Part shown: in pieces, positions 1 through 7,543 of the stretch
How positions within the stretch are numbered: position 1 is the first letter of the stretch
Layout of the letters: each line of letters begins with the position of its first letter
Source of the DNA: Amnibacterium sp. CER49
GTDB taxonomy: Bacteria; Actinomycetota; Actinomycetes; Actinomycetales; Microbacteriaceae
Direction of reading: 5' to 3'
Length of the DNA: 64,000 nucleotides
Assembly: GCF_029846255.1 (NCBI RefSeq)
Contig: NZ_JARVWQ010000002.1
Span: 124,001 to 188,000 of the forward strand
Notes under the pieces: model-generated
What the model saw: only the letters and a program-made list of their open reading frames with translations
Database searches by the model: none
Told to the model about the DNA's origin: nothing
Translations under genes and position numbers: made by a program

Positions 1-613
1 AGCAGCAGACGGATGCGGGTCTCACCCGGCGGCCAGCACCTCGGCCGGGTGAACGCGAGCGCCTCACGCAGGGCCGGGGAACCCGCCCACCGCCCCTCGT
101 CGAGAGCGCTTCGCAGCGCCGTGCGCCACTCGTCGGCCCGGCCGTCGGCCATGTGCAGCAGTGCATCGGCGGCGACCACGAGGTCGTCGACGGTGAGCAT
201 CGAGCCGAGCTGGCACCACACCTCCTCCGGAGCGCAGACGGGCAGGCCGCGGGCCTCCACCACGCGCGGCTGCCGCGCGAGCCGGTGCCCGACGACGCCG
301 GCCGCTCGCGGCTCCGCGGGCGCACCGCGACGACGTGCAGCGGTGTCGCGGTCTCGAGCGTCCGGGGGAGCGGGAGGTCGAGCAGCTGCGCTGCCGTGGT
401 GTGGCTGAACGCCTGGCCCGGACGCATGCGCGTGGCGTAGGCGGAGCACGCGTCGAGCAACGTCTCCGGTGGCGCGAGCGTGTGCACGCCGCGGAACGGC
501 GAGTGCAGGTCACGACGTCGCAGCCGGTTCTTGTCGAGACCCGCGCCCCGCGCCTCGCCGGAGGAGAAGGGGGCTGAGCGCAGGGGTTCGGGGAGCGGTG
601 CGGGTCGTCGCAT
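1..613 (-). pseudogene. AbiEi/DUF559-type protein, frameshifted and cut by window edge
   Basis: The minus strand from an ATG at 613 reads as a protein of the actinobacterial family with an AbiEi-like N-terminal winged-helix region followed by a DUF559-type (Vsr-like) nuclease fold. The first part holds a run with FRGVHTL, then YATRMRPGQAFSHTTAAQLL and LHVVAV, and is in one frame. From about 330 down to 300 the homology jumps to another frame (AAGVVGHRLARQPRVVEARG, EEVWCQLGSMLTVDDLVVAA, then PGETRIRLL up to the edge). No single frame carries both halves, so the gene needs a frameshift between about 300 and 330. It is either a pseudogene or a sequencing error in a GC-rich run. The nuclease end lies beyond base 1. 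The family is common in Microbacteriaceae as multi-copy orphans; its role is not known to me. No partner toxin is visible here. Confidence 0.6.
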
Positions 614-774
614 CGGGTGATGGTGACCTGCGGGCGCCCTCGCGACCGCGCTGTTCACAGGGGCGCCGCCGCGACGTCGCTCATCCACAGGGCGCTGCGG
701 AGCGGATCCAGTCGCACTCGGCGTCGGAATCGCGCCGGGGGAGCGACGCGAACTGCGACGTGACGACGGGGGAC

Positions 775-793
775 CGACTCGAGTCGCGACTCG
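775..793. repeat. Two overlapping palindromes downstream of the thioesterase
   Basis: A 12-nt palindrome (CGACTCGAGTCG, 775-786) overlaps a 14-nt palindrome (CGAGTCGCGACTCG, 780-793). They lie 33 nt beyond the stop of the minus-strand thioesterase gene, so they could form its transcript end or an operator. There is no T tract. The remaining 614-825 stretch shows no convincing gene. Confidence 0.3.
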
Positions 794-825
794 GGTCGCT
801 TCGAGGCGGCGGGGAGGAGGGTGCG

Positions 826-1293
826 TCAGCTGTCGCGGAGGAGGTTCGTCATGCGCACGGTCGAGAGGCGGTGGCCCTGCTCGTCGCGGATCACCGTCTG
901 GTGCGTGCAGAGCGTGCGGCCGAGCACGAGCGCCTCGCAGGTCGCCGTCACGACGCCGGAGGTCGCGGCGCGGCTGTGCGTCGCGTTGATCTCGATGCCC
1001 ACCGCGTAGCGGCCGGGACCCGCGTGCACCGCGGACGAGACGCTGCCGAGCGACTCGCCGAGCACCACGTGGGCGCCGCCGTGCAGCAGCCCGACGACCT
1101 GCCGGTTGCCCTCGACGGGCATCCGCGCGACGGAGCGTTCGGCGCCGATCTCGAGGAACTCGATGCCCATCTTCACCGCGAGCTCGCCCCCGCCCGACTC
1201 GACCAGGCGCGCCACGAGCTCCGGGTCGAGACCTTCGGGCAGCAGCACGGACGGACCTTCCTCGGGCGGCCGGAGGGGGTCGGACCCGCTCAC
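826..1293 (-). CDS. Hotdog-fold acyl-CoA thioesterase (PaaI family)
   Basis: The 155-aa product starts at a GTG and fits the PaaI/YdiI hotdog thioesterase family, which hydrolyses acyl-CoA thioesters in the cytoplasm. The central run GLLHGGAHVVLGESLGS carries the HGG motif of the hotdog helix, followed by the conserved EINATHSR segment and a C-terminal strand region with LGRTLCTHQTVIRDEQG. The start was chosen because it leaves a complete N-terminal hotdog region and lies only 12 nt from polA on the other strand; upstream codons would run into polA. In actinobacteria a homologue next to polA is usual, and some members are annotated as 1,4-dihydroxy-2-naphthoyl-CoA hydrolases of menaquinone synthesis; the substrate here is unknown. 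No Shine-Dalgarno sequence is evident. A TAGGCT box inside polA (1322-1327, minus strand) is the likely promoter. Confidence 0.85.
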   Translation of the reverse strand: MSGSDPLRPPEEGPSVLLPEGLDPELVARLVESGGGELAVKMGIEFLEIGAERSVARMPVEGNRQVVGLLHGGAHVVLGESLGSVSSAVHAGPGRYAVGIEINATHSRAATSGVVTATCEALVLGRTLCTHQTVIRDEQGHRLSTVRMTNLLRDS

Positions 1294-1299
1294 TAGGCT
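1294..1299 (+). promoter_or_regulatory. -10 box TAGGCT for leaderless polA
   Basis: TAGGCT ends 6 nt before the polA GTG, so transcription would begin at about the first base of the start codon. No ribosome binding site precedes the GTG. It lies within the 12-nt gap between two divergent start codons. Confidence 0.55.
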
Positions 1300-1305
1300 G
1301 GCCGG

Positions 1306-3981
1306 GTGCCGGACGGTTCGAAGCCTACGCTGCTCGTCGTCGACGGGCACTCGCTCGCGTTCCGGGCGTTCTACGCCCTCCCCGTCGACAGCTTCACCAC
1401 CTCCGACGGGCAGCACACGAACGCGATCCACGGGTTCCTGTCGATGCTGCTCCTGCTCCTGCAGAAGGAGCGGCCGAGCCACCTCGCGGTCGCCTTCGAC
1501 ATCTCGCGCTTCTCGTTCCGCAGCCGCGAGTACCCGGAGTACAAGGGCACGCGCAACGAGACGCCGCCGGAGTTCAAGGGCCAGGTGCCCCTGCTCCAGG
1601 AGGCCCTCAAGGCGATGAACGTGCCCACGGTCACGAAGGAGGACTTCGAGGCCGACGACATCCTCGCCACCCTCGCGACGCAGGGGAAGGAGCAGGGCTT
1701 CGAGGTCCTCGTCGTCTCCGGCGACCGCGACACGATCCAGCTCGTGAACGACGACGTCACGCTGCTCTACCCGTCGGTCCGCGGCGTCTCCGAGCTCACG
1801 CGCTACGACACGGCCCGGGTCCGCGAGCGCTACGGCATCGAGCCGTACCAGTACCCCGAGATCGCCGCGCTCGTCGGCGAGACGAGCGACAACCTCCCCG
1901 GCATCGACAAGGTCGGCGAGAAGACCGCCGTCAAGTGGATCACCCAGTACGGCTCGCTCGAGAACCTCCTCGAGCACGCCGACGAGATCAAGGGCGTCGT
2001 CGGCAACAACCTCCGCGAGCAGCGCGGCAACGCCGAGCGCAACCGCCGGCTCAACCGGCTGCTCACCGACGTCGAGCTGCCCGTCGGGCCGCAGGACCTC
2101 GTGCGGCGCCCGATCGACGAGGACGCCGTCCGGGAGGTGTTCGGGCGGCTCCAGTTCCGCACGCTGCTCGACCGGGTGCTGAAGCTCGAGGGCGGCGGCG
2201 CGGCCGGCTCCGCGCCCGTCGCCGAGAACGACGCCGACGCGGCGCCGCCCGCGCCGAAGCCGAAGCAGCTGCTCGACGAGGAGCTGCAGACGTGGTTCGA
2301 GCGCATGCGCGCCGCGCACCCCGAGGGCCTCGGCCTGCAGATCGAGGCGCAGGGCAGCACGATCGTGAGCATCGGCGTCGCGGGCGCCGACGAGACCGTC
2401 GACCTGCCCTGGCAGGCGGGCCGCCGCGACTACGCGCCGCTCGAGGCGTGGCTCGCCGACCCGGCGGCGCCGAAGCTCCTCCACGACGCGAAGAGCCAGC
2501 TCAAGGTGCTCGCCGCGAACGGGCTCCCGCTCGACGGCGTCGCGTTCGACACGGTGCTCGCCGCGTGGCTGCTGCGCCCGAGCGGCCAGGACAAGTCGCT
2601 CGCCGACGTCGTCGACCGGTTCCTGCAGGAGCGCCTGCCCGAGACCGACCCCAACCAGCTCGTCGCCGACCTCGACGGCGCCAGCCCCGCGCCGACCCAC
2701 GCGTGGTACGTGCTCCGTGCCGCGCACGCGCTGAAGGAGGGCATCGACGATCGCACCCTGCAGGTGCTCCGCGACATCGAGCTGCCGACGCTCCGCGTGC
2801 TCGCGCAGATGGAGCGCGCCGGGGTCGCGGTCGACGCCGGCGCCCTCGACGCCCTGAACGCCGAGCTGTCGGCCCGCATCGCCGACCTCGCCGACGAGGC
2901 GTACCTCATCGTCGGGCACGAGCTGAACCTCGGCTCCCCGAAGCAGCTGCAGGACGTGCTCTTCGGCGAGCTCGGCATGCCGGGCACCCGCCGCACGAAG
3001 ACCGGCTTCTCCACCGACGCCGACGCGCTGCTCGACCTGCAGGCGAAGAACCCGCACCCGTTCCTCGACGTGCTGCTGCAGCACCGCGACGCGTCGAAGC
3101 TGAAGCAGATCCTCGAGACCCTGCAGCGCGGCATCTCGTCCGACGGGCGCATCCACACGACCTACGTGCAGACGGGCACGACGACGGGCCGCATCTCGTC
3201 GAACGACCCGAACCTGCAGAACATCCCCATCCGCGCCGAGGAGGGCCGGCGCATCCGCGCGGCCTTCGTGGCGGGGGAGGAGTACCCGGCGCTGCTCACC
3301 GCCGACTACTCGCAGATCGAGATGCGCATCATGGCCCACCTCTCCGAGGACGCGGGGCTCATCGAGGCGTTCCACTCTGGCGAGGACCTGCACCGCTTCG
3401 TCGGCTCCCGGGTGTTCGGGGTGCCGCCCGCCGAGGTCACGGCGTTCATGCGCACGAAGGTGAAGGCGATGTCGTACGGCCTCGCCTACGGCCTCTCGGC
3501 GTTCGGGCTCGCGCAGCAGCTGCGCATCGACCGCCGCGAGGCGGAGGACCTCATGGCCGGCTACTTCGAGCGTTTCGGCGGGGTGCGCGACTACCTCCGC
3601 AACGTCGTCGAGCAGGCCCGCGTCGACGGCTACACCGAGACGATCTTCGGTCGGCGGCGGCCGTTCCCCGACCTGAACAGCCCGAACCGGGTGCTCCGCG
3701 GAAACGCCGAGCGCGCGGCCTTGAACGCGCCGATCCAGGGCACCGCGGCCGACATCATGAAGCTCGCGATGATCGGTGTCGCCGCCGACCTCCGCGAGCA
3801 CGGGATGCGCTCCCGCATGCTGCTCCAGGTGCACGACGAGCTCGTCATCGAGGCCGCGGAGGGCGAGCACGACGAGCTCGCGCGCATCGTCAGCGAGCGG
3901 ATGGCCGCCGCGGCCACGCTGCGGGTGCCGCTCGAGGTGCAGGTCGGCTTCGGGCACGACTGGGACGCCGCCGCGCACTGA
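1306..3981 (+). CDS. polA: DNA polymerase I
   Basis: The 891-aa protein has the 5'-nuclease domain first (about residues 1-290, with Asp13, Asp117-118, Asp140, Asp142 and the DNLPGIDKVG helix-hairpin-helix run near 195), a 3'-5' exonuclease-like domain (about 310-480) and the family A polymerase domain (about 510-891). Motif A DYSQIEMR starts at 667, the O-helix R716-K720-Y724-G725 follows, and motif C QVHDE is at 841-845. The proofreading domain keeps the fold but lacks the acidic DxE of motif I, so it is probably inactive, as in other actinobacteria. Tyr724 aligns with Phe762 of the E. coli enzyme. Role: gap filling in excision repair and removal of Okazaki primers. GTG start; leaderless from TAGGCT at 1294. 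Confidence 0.97.
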   Translation: MPDGSKPTLLVVDGHSLAFRAFYALPVDSFTTSDGQHTNAIHGFLSMLLLLLQKERPSHLAVAFDISRFSFRSREYPEYKGTRNETPPEFKGQVPLLQEALKAMNVPTVTKEDFEADDILATLATQGKEQGFEVLVVSGDRDTIQLVNDDVTLLYPSVRGVSELTRYDTARVRERYGIEPYQYPEIAALVGETSDNLPGIDKVGEKTAVKWITQYGSLENLLEHADEIKGVVGNNLREQRGNAERNRRLNRLLTDVELPVGPQDLVRRPIDEDAVREVFGRLQFRTLLDRVLKLEGGGAAGSAPVAENDADAAPPAPKPKQLLDEELQTWFERMRAAHPEGLGLQIEAQGSTIVSIGVAGADETVDLPWQAGRRDYAPLEAWLADPAAPKLLHDAKSQLKVLAANGLPLDGVAFDTVLAAWLLRPSGQDKSLADVVDRFLQERLPETDPNQLVADLDGASPAPTHAWYVLRAAHALKEGIDDRTLQVLRDIELPTLRVLAQMERAGVAVDAGALDALNAELSARIADLADEAYLIVGHELNLGSPKQLQDVLFGELGMPGTRRTKTGFSTDADALLDLQAKNPHPFLDVLLQHRDASKLKQILETLQRGISSDGRIHTTYVQTGTTTGRISSNDPNLQNIPIRAEEGRRIRAAFVAGEEYPALLTADYSQIEMRIMAHLSEDAGLIEAFHSGEDLHRFVGSRVFGVPPAEVTAFMRTKVKAMSYGLAYGLSAFGLAQQLRIDRREAEDLMAGYFERFGGVRDYLRNVVEQARVDGYTETIFGRRRPFPDLNSPNRVLRGNAERAALNAPIQGTAADIMKLAMIGVAADLREHGMRSRMLLQVHDELVIEAAEGEHDELARIVSERMAAAATLRVPLEVQVGFGHDWDAAAH
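1322..1327 (-). promoter_or_regulatory. -10 box TAGGCT for the thioesterase, inside polA
   Basis: On the minus strand TAGGCT lies 28 nt before the thioesterase GTG, within the first codons of polA. The two predicted transcripts would start facing each other and overlap by a few nucleotides at their 5' ends. Confidence 0.4.
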
Positions 3982-3988
3982 CCGGGTA

Positions 3989-4003
3989 CCCCCGGAACGG
4001 GGG
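3989..4003 (+). terminator. Short GC hairpin after polA
   Basis: CCCCCG-GAA-CGGGGG begins 8 nt after the polA stop codon. There is no T tract. Similar C5G mini-hairpins recur at other gene ends in this window. Confidence 0.4.
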
Positions 4004-4037
4004 CTGCGAGCGCGCTCCGGGCGCGTCGAACGCGCTG

Positions 4038-4066
4038 TTGACCTTGTCGGCGGTGCAGTGTTCACT
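4038..4066 (+). promoter_or_regulatory. Probable promoter of the mannitol PTS genes
   Basis: TTGACC (4038-4043) is followed after 17 nt by TTCACT (4061-4066), in the 168-nt gap before the PTS IIC gene. The leader would be about 77 nt. The -10 match is only moderate; no regulator site was recognised. Confidence 0.4.
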
Positions 4067-4149
4067 ACGTCGAGGTCGACGGGGACCGTCCCGTTGCCTG
4101 ACGCATCCGCCTTCCGATCCGGCTCCGCCAAAGGGGTAACTCAGGACCC

Positions 4150-5379
4150 ATGTCCGCCTACACACCGACAGTCACGGGCACGGGCCCGAGAGCGGCTGTC
4201 CAGCGCTTCGGCGCCTTCCTCGCCGGCATGATCATGCCGAACCTCGGTGCGTTCATCGCCTGGGGTCTCATCACCGCGCTGACGATCCAGAACGGCTGGA
4301 TCAACCTCATCGCGCGCGCGGTGCACGCGGTGCCCGCGACGGGCACGGTCGCCGCGGCCGATCAGATCAGCACCCTCGTCGGGCCGATCATCGTCTTCCT
4401 GCTGCCGATCCTCATCGGCTACACGGGTGGCCGCCTCGTCCACGGTCAGCGCGGCGCCGTCGTCGGCGCCATCGCCACGATGGGCGCCGTCGTCGCCCCG
4501 GTCGCGCTGCACCTCGCCCCGGCGGGCCTCGCGGCGCCGAAGGACATCACCGGTCTCGGCCCGAACTTCCTCGCCGGCTTCATCATGGGCCCGCTCACGG
4601 CCCTGATCCTGAAGCTCTGGGACCGGGTGGTCGACGGCAAGCTCGCCTCCGGCTTCGAGATGCTCGTCGACAACTTCTCCGCCGGCATCATCGGCGGCGC
4701 GATGGCGGTCGTCGGCATCTACGTGCTCGGCCCGCTCATCATCGCGGTCAACACCGGCCTCGGCACGGTGGTCGACTTCCTCGTGAAGACCGGGCTGCTG
4801 CCGCTCGCGTCGATCATCGTCGAGCCGGCGAAGGTGCTGTTCCTGAACAACGCCATCGGCAACGGCGTGCTCGTCCCCCTCGGCGCCCAGCAGGCGCACG
4901 GCGGCGGCACCTCGATCCTGTTCATGATCGAGTCGAACCCCGGCCCGGGCCTCGGCATCCTCACCGCGATGATGCTGTTCGGCCCGCGCGCCGTGCGCCC
5001 GACGGTGCCGTCCGCGATGGTCGTGCACTTCCTCGGCGGCATCCACGAGATCTACTTCCCGTACGTGCTGATGAAGCCGATCCTCATCATCGCCGCGATC
5101 CTCGGCGGGGCCGCCGGTGTCGCCACGTTCGTGCTGCTGAACGGCGGCCTGATCGCGCCGGCGTCGCCGGGCTCGATCATCGCCTACATCCTCGTGTCGC
5201 CGCCCCAGAAGATCCTCGTGAACATCATCGGGATCCTGGTCGCCGCGATCGTGTCGTTCGTCGTCGGCTCCCTGCTGCTCGGCTTCGGCCGCAACGAGAA
5301 GACCGCGATGGACCTCGACGAGGCCAACGCCACCAACGCCCGCAACAAGGGCCGGAAGACCGCGGTCGCCGGCGCCTGA
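4150..5379 (+). CDS. mtlA: Mannitol-type PTS IIC membrane component
   Basis: This 409-aa membrane protein forms the sugar channel of a mannitol-class phosphotransferase system. The N-terminal run RFGAFLAGMIMPNLGAFIAWG and the FSAGIIGG, EPAKVLFLNNAIGNG and ESNPGPGLGIL segments are typical of MtlA IIC, and GGIHEIYFPYVLMKP contains the GIHE motif (His299, Glu300) tied to sugar binding. It ends shortly after the last helix (about residue 385) with a charged tail, so the IIB domain usually fused here is missing; IIB and IIA are separate genes just downstream. ATG start with an AGGA-containing run a few bases upstream. Mannitol is inferred from family similarity; another hexitol is possible. No mannitol-1-phosphate dehydrogenase or mtlR-type regulator is nearby. 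Confidence 0.88.
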   Translation: MSAYTPTVTGTGPRAAVQRFGAFLAGMIMPNLGAFIAWGLITALTIQNGWINLIARAVHAVPATGTVAAADQISTLVGPIIVFLLPILIGYTGGRLVHGQRGAVVGAIATMGAVVAPVALHLAPAGLAAPKDITGLGPNFLAGFIMGPLTALILKLWDRVVDGKLASGFEMLVDNFSAGIIGGAMAVVGIYVLGPLIIAVNTGLGTVVDFLVKTGLLPLASIIVEPAKVLFLNNAIGNGVLVPLGAQQAHGGGTSILFMIESNPGPGLGILTAMMLFGPRAVRPTVPSAMVVHFLGGIHEIYFPYVLMKPILIIAAILGGAAGVATFVLLNGGLIAPASPGSIIAYILVSPPQKILVNIIGILVAAIVSFVVGSLLLGFGRNEKTAMDLDEANATNARNKGRKTAVAGA

Positions 5380-5399
5380 GCGCACCGACGACCTCGAGG

Positions 5400-5434
5400 A
5401 GGCCGGGCCGGGGGAGCGATCCCTCGCCCGGCCT
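5400..5434 (+). terminator. Hairpin between PTS IIC and IIB genes
   Basis: AGGCCGGGC (5400-5408) pairs with GCCCGGCCT (5426-5434). It has only two T residues after the stem, so it may be a partial terminator or an RNA-stability element that sets IIC apart from the soluble components. Confidence 0.4.
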
Positions 5435-5452
5435 TCGCCGTTCCCGCCGGAG

Positions 5453-5458
5453 TAGTGT
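5453..5458 (+). promoter_or_regulatory. Possible internal -10 box TAGTGT before PTS IIB
   Basis: TAGTGT follows the hairpin and lies 35 nt before the IIB ATG. It would allow IIB, IIA and HPr to be made independently of IIC. No clear -35 is visible. Confidence 0.3.
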
Positions 5459-5493
5459 TCGGAACCAGCCGAGCGAAGGGGCGGAACGAGACC

Positions 5494-5802
5494 ATGACAA
5501 CGATCGACGGGTCGAGCATCAAGAAGCTGATCGTGGCGTGCGACGCCGGTATGGGCAGCAGCGTGATGCTCGCCGGACAGCTGAAGAAGCAGCTGAAGAA
5601 GAACGGCGTGACGGTCGAGCACTCGCCGGTCGCGCACATCCCGGCGGACGCCGACCTCGTCGTCACCCAGGCCGGTCTCGCGGACCGCGCCCGCGGCGTC
5701 GTGCCCGACGTGCCGGTCGTGCCGTTCCAGCTGTTCCTCGGAGACCCGAAGGTCGCGAAGATCGTGAAGGCCATCCAGGACGGCACGAGCGTCGAGGTCT
5801 GA
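5494..5802 (+). CDS. Mannitol-type PTS IIB component
   Basis: This 102-aa cytoplasmic protein matches the PTS IIB lactose/mannitol superfamily. The phosphocysteine loop is VACDAGMGSS with Cys16 as the phosphate carrier: it takes phosphate from IIA and passes it to the incoming sugar. In E. coli this domain is fused to IIC; here it is a separate gene 114 nt downstream of IIC and only 4 nt before IIA, which suggests translational coupling with IIA. The ATG was preferred over an upstream in-frame GTG at 5455 because the family starts close to the phosphate loop and a purine-rich GGGGCGGAACGAG run precedes it. Confidence 0.88.
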   Translation: MTTIDGSSIKKLIVACDAGMGSSVMLAGQLKKQLKKNGVTVEHSPVAHIPADADLVVTQAGLADRARGVVPDVPVVPFQLFLGDPKVAKIVKAIQDGTSVEV

Positions 5803-5806
5803 ACCG

Positions 5807-6256
5807 ATGGCGCAGGCTGCACTGACCGACCTCCTGCAGGAGGAGTCCATCCGCCTCGACTGCACCGCCACCGACCGGCTCGACGCCGTGCGGCAGTGCG
5901 GTCAGGCCCTCGTGGCCGTGGGCGCCGCCGACGAGACCTACGTCGACGCCATGCTCCAGCGCGAGCAGAGCGTCTCCACCTTCGTCGGTGAGGGCGTCGC
6001 GATCCCGCACGGCACGCTCGCGGGCAAGGAGTCGGTGAAGCGCGACGCGCTCGTCGTGCTCCGCTTCCCCGACGGCGTCGACTGGGACGGCAACGACGTC
6101 CGGGTCTGCGTGGGCATCGCCGCGGCGGGCGGCGGACACGTCGCGATCCTGTCCCAGCTGGCCGAGATCCTCCTCGATCCGGCCAAGGCGGAGCGGCTAC
6201 GCTCGGCCACGGACGCCCAGCAGGTGTACGACCTGCTGACGCCCGACGAGGACTAG
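5807..6256 (+). CDS. mtlF: Mannitol-type PTS IIA component
   Basis: This 149-aa protein is a PTS IIA of the fructose/mannitol family (PTS_EIIA_2). His68 in GVAIPHGT is the expected phosphohistidine, which receives phosphate from HPr and hands it to Cys16 of IIB. The C-terminal half has the conserved VCVGIAAAGGGHVAILSQLA segment. It starts 4 nt after the IIB stop and is followed 40 nt later by HPr, so IIB-IIA-HPr form a compact unit. Length and motif spacing fit a stand-alone MtlF-like protein. Confidence 0.9.
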   Translation: MAQAALTDLLQEESIRLDCTATDRLDAVRQCGQALVAVGAADETYVDAMLQREQSVSTFVGEGVAIPHGTLAGKESVKRDALVVLRFPDGVDWDGNDVRVCVGIAAAGGGHVAILSQLAEILLDPAKAERLRSATDAQQVYDLLTPDED

Positions 6257-6296
6257 CGCGACCCGTCCGGGATCGCCGTTCAGCTAGGGGAGGACC

Positions 6297-6566
6297 ATGC
6301 CAGAGCGCACCGTGACCGTCGCCTCGAGCGTCGGGCTGCACGCCCGGCCGGCGTCGCTGTTCAGCCAGGCCGCCGCGAAGGCGGGGGTGCCCGTCACCCT
6401 CACCACGAAGGCCGGCAAGAGCGTCAACGCCGCGAGCATCCTCGGCATCCTGTCGCTCGGCATCGGGCACGGCGAGGAGGTCACGCTCTCGGCCGACGGC
6501 GACGGCGCCGACGCGGCCCTCGACTCGCTCGTCCAGCTGCTCAGCACGGACCTCGACAAGGAGTAG
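6297..6566 (+). CDS. ptsH: HPr phosphocarrier protein
   Basis: This 89-aa protein is HPr. GLHARPAS contains the catalytic His15, and GKSVNAASILGILSLGI holds the regulatory-site serine at position 47 (Ser46 of B. subtilis numbering). It carries phosphate from Enzyme I to the IIA proteins. A strong GGGGAGGA ribosome binding site precedes the ATG. Its place right behind the mannitol components is notable because HPr serves every PTS in the cell; Enzyme I (ptsI) is not in the window. No HPr kinase is seen here, so phosphorylation of Ser47 is not implied. Confidence 0.95.
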   Translation: MPERTVTVASSVGLHARPASLFSQAAAKAGVPVTLTTKAGKSVNAASILGILSLGIGHGEEVTLSADGDGADAALDSLVQLLSTDLDKE

Positions 6567-6584
6567 CCGCGCCGGGGGCGCCCA

Positions 6585-7400
6585 TCAGGCGACGAGCCGG
6601 GCCGCCTCCGCCGCGAGCGGCGTCGTCTCGAGGTCGAGCGTCGCGAGATCGATCCGGGTGACCGACTCCGCGGGCAGCGCCGCCCAACCAGCCGGGTCGA
6701 GCCCCGTCGAGGCGACGAGCACGCCGCCCTCCTCCGTGCGGCGCCAGCGCAGCAGGTAGTAGCCCTCCTCGTGGTGCCGCGGCAGCTCGGCGCTCGTGAG
6801 CCCGCTGGCGCGGAACTCGTGCAGCGGCACCGGCACGCCGTCGCTCGCGTGCACCGCGATGAGCTCCCGTGGCGTCAGCAGGAGCGCGTTGGCGCTCCGC
6901 GTCGGGAAGGCCTCCCGCAGCGCCGCGGCGGTGGCGGCCGCCGCCTCGACGGCCGACGCGCCCTCGTCCATGCGCGAGCGGATCGCCGCGAAGTAGCGCT
7001 CGCTGTCCGTGGTGCCGGTGAGCCCGGCGGCCCGCGCGGGGGAGACGAGCCGCTCGAGCGGTCCGTCGGTGGGGACGGAGCCGTTATGGGCGAAGGCGAG
7101 CCCGTCGTCCGTGAACGGATGCGTGTTGTCGGCGGTGCAGGCCATGCCGCGCGTGGCCAGCCGCAGGTGCACGAGGCGGGCGGCGGCGGCGTCGCGCTCG
7201 AGCATCCGCTCGAGCACCGGGTCGACGTGCCCCGCACCGGGCACCCGGGACGCCTCGAGACCCTCCGGCCCGTGCCACGCGGTGCCCCAGCCGTCCCGGT
7301 GCAGCCGGGCCATGCTGCGGAAGACGGCGCTGCCGTCCCGGCCGAGCGCGGCGGTCACGGTGGTGGGCGTGCGGGCGGCGAGCCCGAGCAGTCGGCACAA
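6585..7400 (-). CDS. Class II glutamine amidotransferase
   Basis: The 271-aa product begins (TTG)-CRLLGLA, so removal of the first Met exposes Cys2 as the N-terminal nucleophile of a class II amidotransferase. Other family runs are HLRLATRG, NTHPFTDD and AHNGSV, which bind glutamine. The TTG was chosen because only this start places Cys at position 2; a GGAG run lies about 8 nt upstream. The protein resembles the stand-alone EgtC/YafJ-like group, which lacks a second synthetase domain. EgtC hydrolyses a gamma-glutamyl peptide in ergothioneine synthesis, but no other egt genes are nearby, so the substrate is open. It faces the HPr gene convergently with 18 nt between stops. Confidence 0.8.
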   Translation of the reverse strand: MCRLLGLAARTPTTVTAALGRDGSAVFRSMARLHRDGWGTAWHGPEGLEASRVPGAGHVDPVLERMLERDAAAARLVHLRLATRGMACTADNTHPFTDDGLAFAHNGSVPTDGPLERLVSPARAAGLTGTTDSERYFAAIRSRMDEGASAVEAAAATAAALREAFPTRSANALLLTPRELIAVHASDGVPVPLHEFRASGLTSAELPRHHEEGYYLLRWRRTEEGGVLVASTGLDPAGWAALPAESVTRIDLATLDLETTPLAAEAARLVA

Positions 7401-7530
7401 AGGGCGGTCTCCTCGTCGTGGTGGCCGCGGTGTCGCGGCCCGATCGCGGACCCCGTCCACGTTACGACGGCACCGCCCGGATGCCGGGCGTCCGCGCCGC
7501 ACGGCGCCGATCCCGCCACGGGCCCGGGAG

Positions 7531-7536
7531 TACGGT
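7531..7536 (+). promoter_or_regulatory. -10 box TACGGT for the leaderless DUF885 gene
   Basis: TACGGT ends 7 nt before the GTG at 7544. No ribosome binding site is present, which fits a leaderless transcript. Confidence 0.45.
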
Positions 7537-7543
7537 CGATCGG

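Noticed and set aside
826-4131. Open frame of about 1100 codons on the minus strand across polA
   Set aside because: Only its last 155 codons are a gene (the thioesterase). The rest is antisense to polA, with composition rich in Arg, Glu and Val, as expected from the GC bias of the other strand.
7418-7543. Longer start for the DUF885 protein
   Set aside because: It adds 42 Arg-rich residues and covers the TACGGT promoter box.
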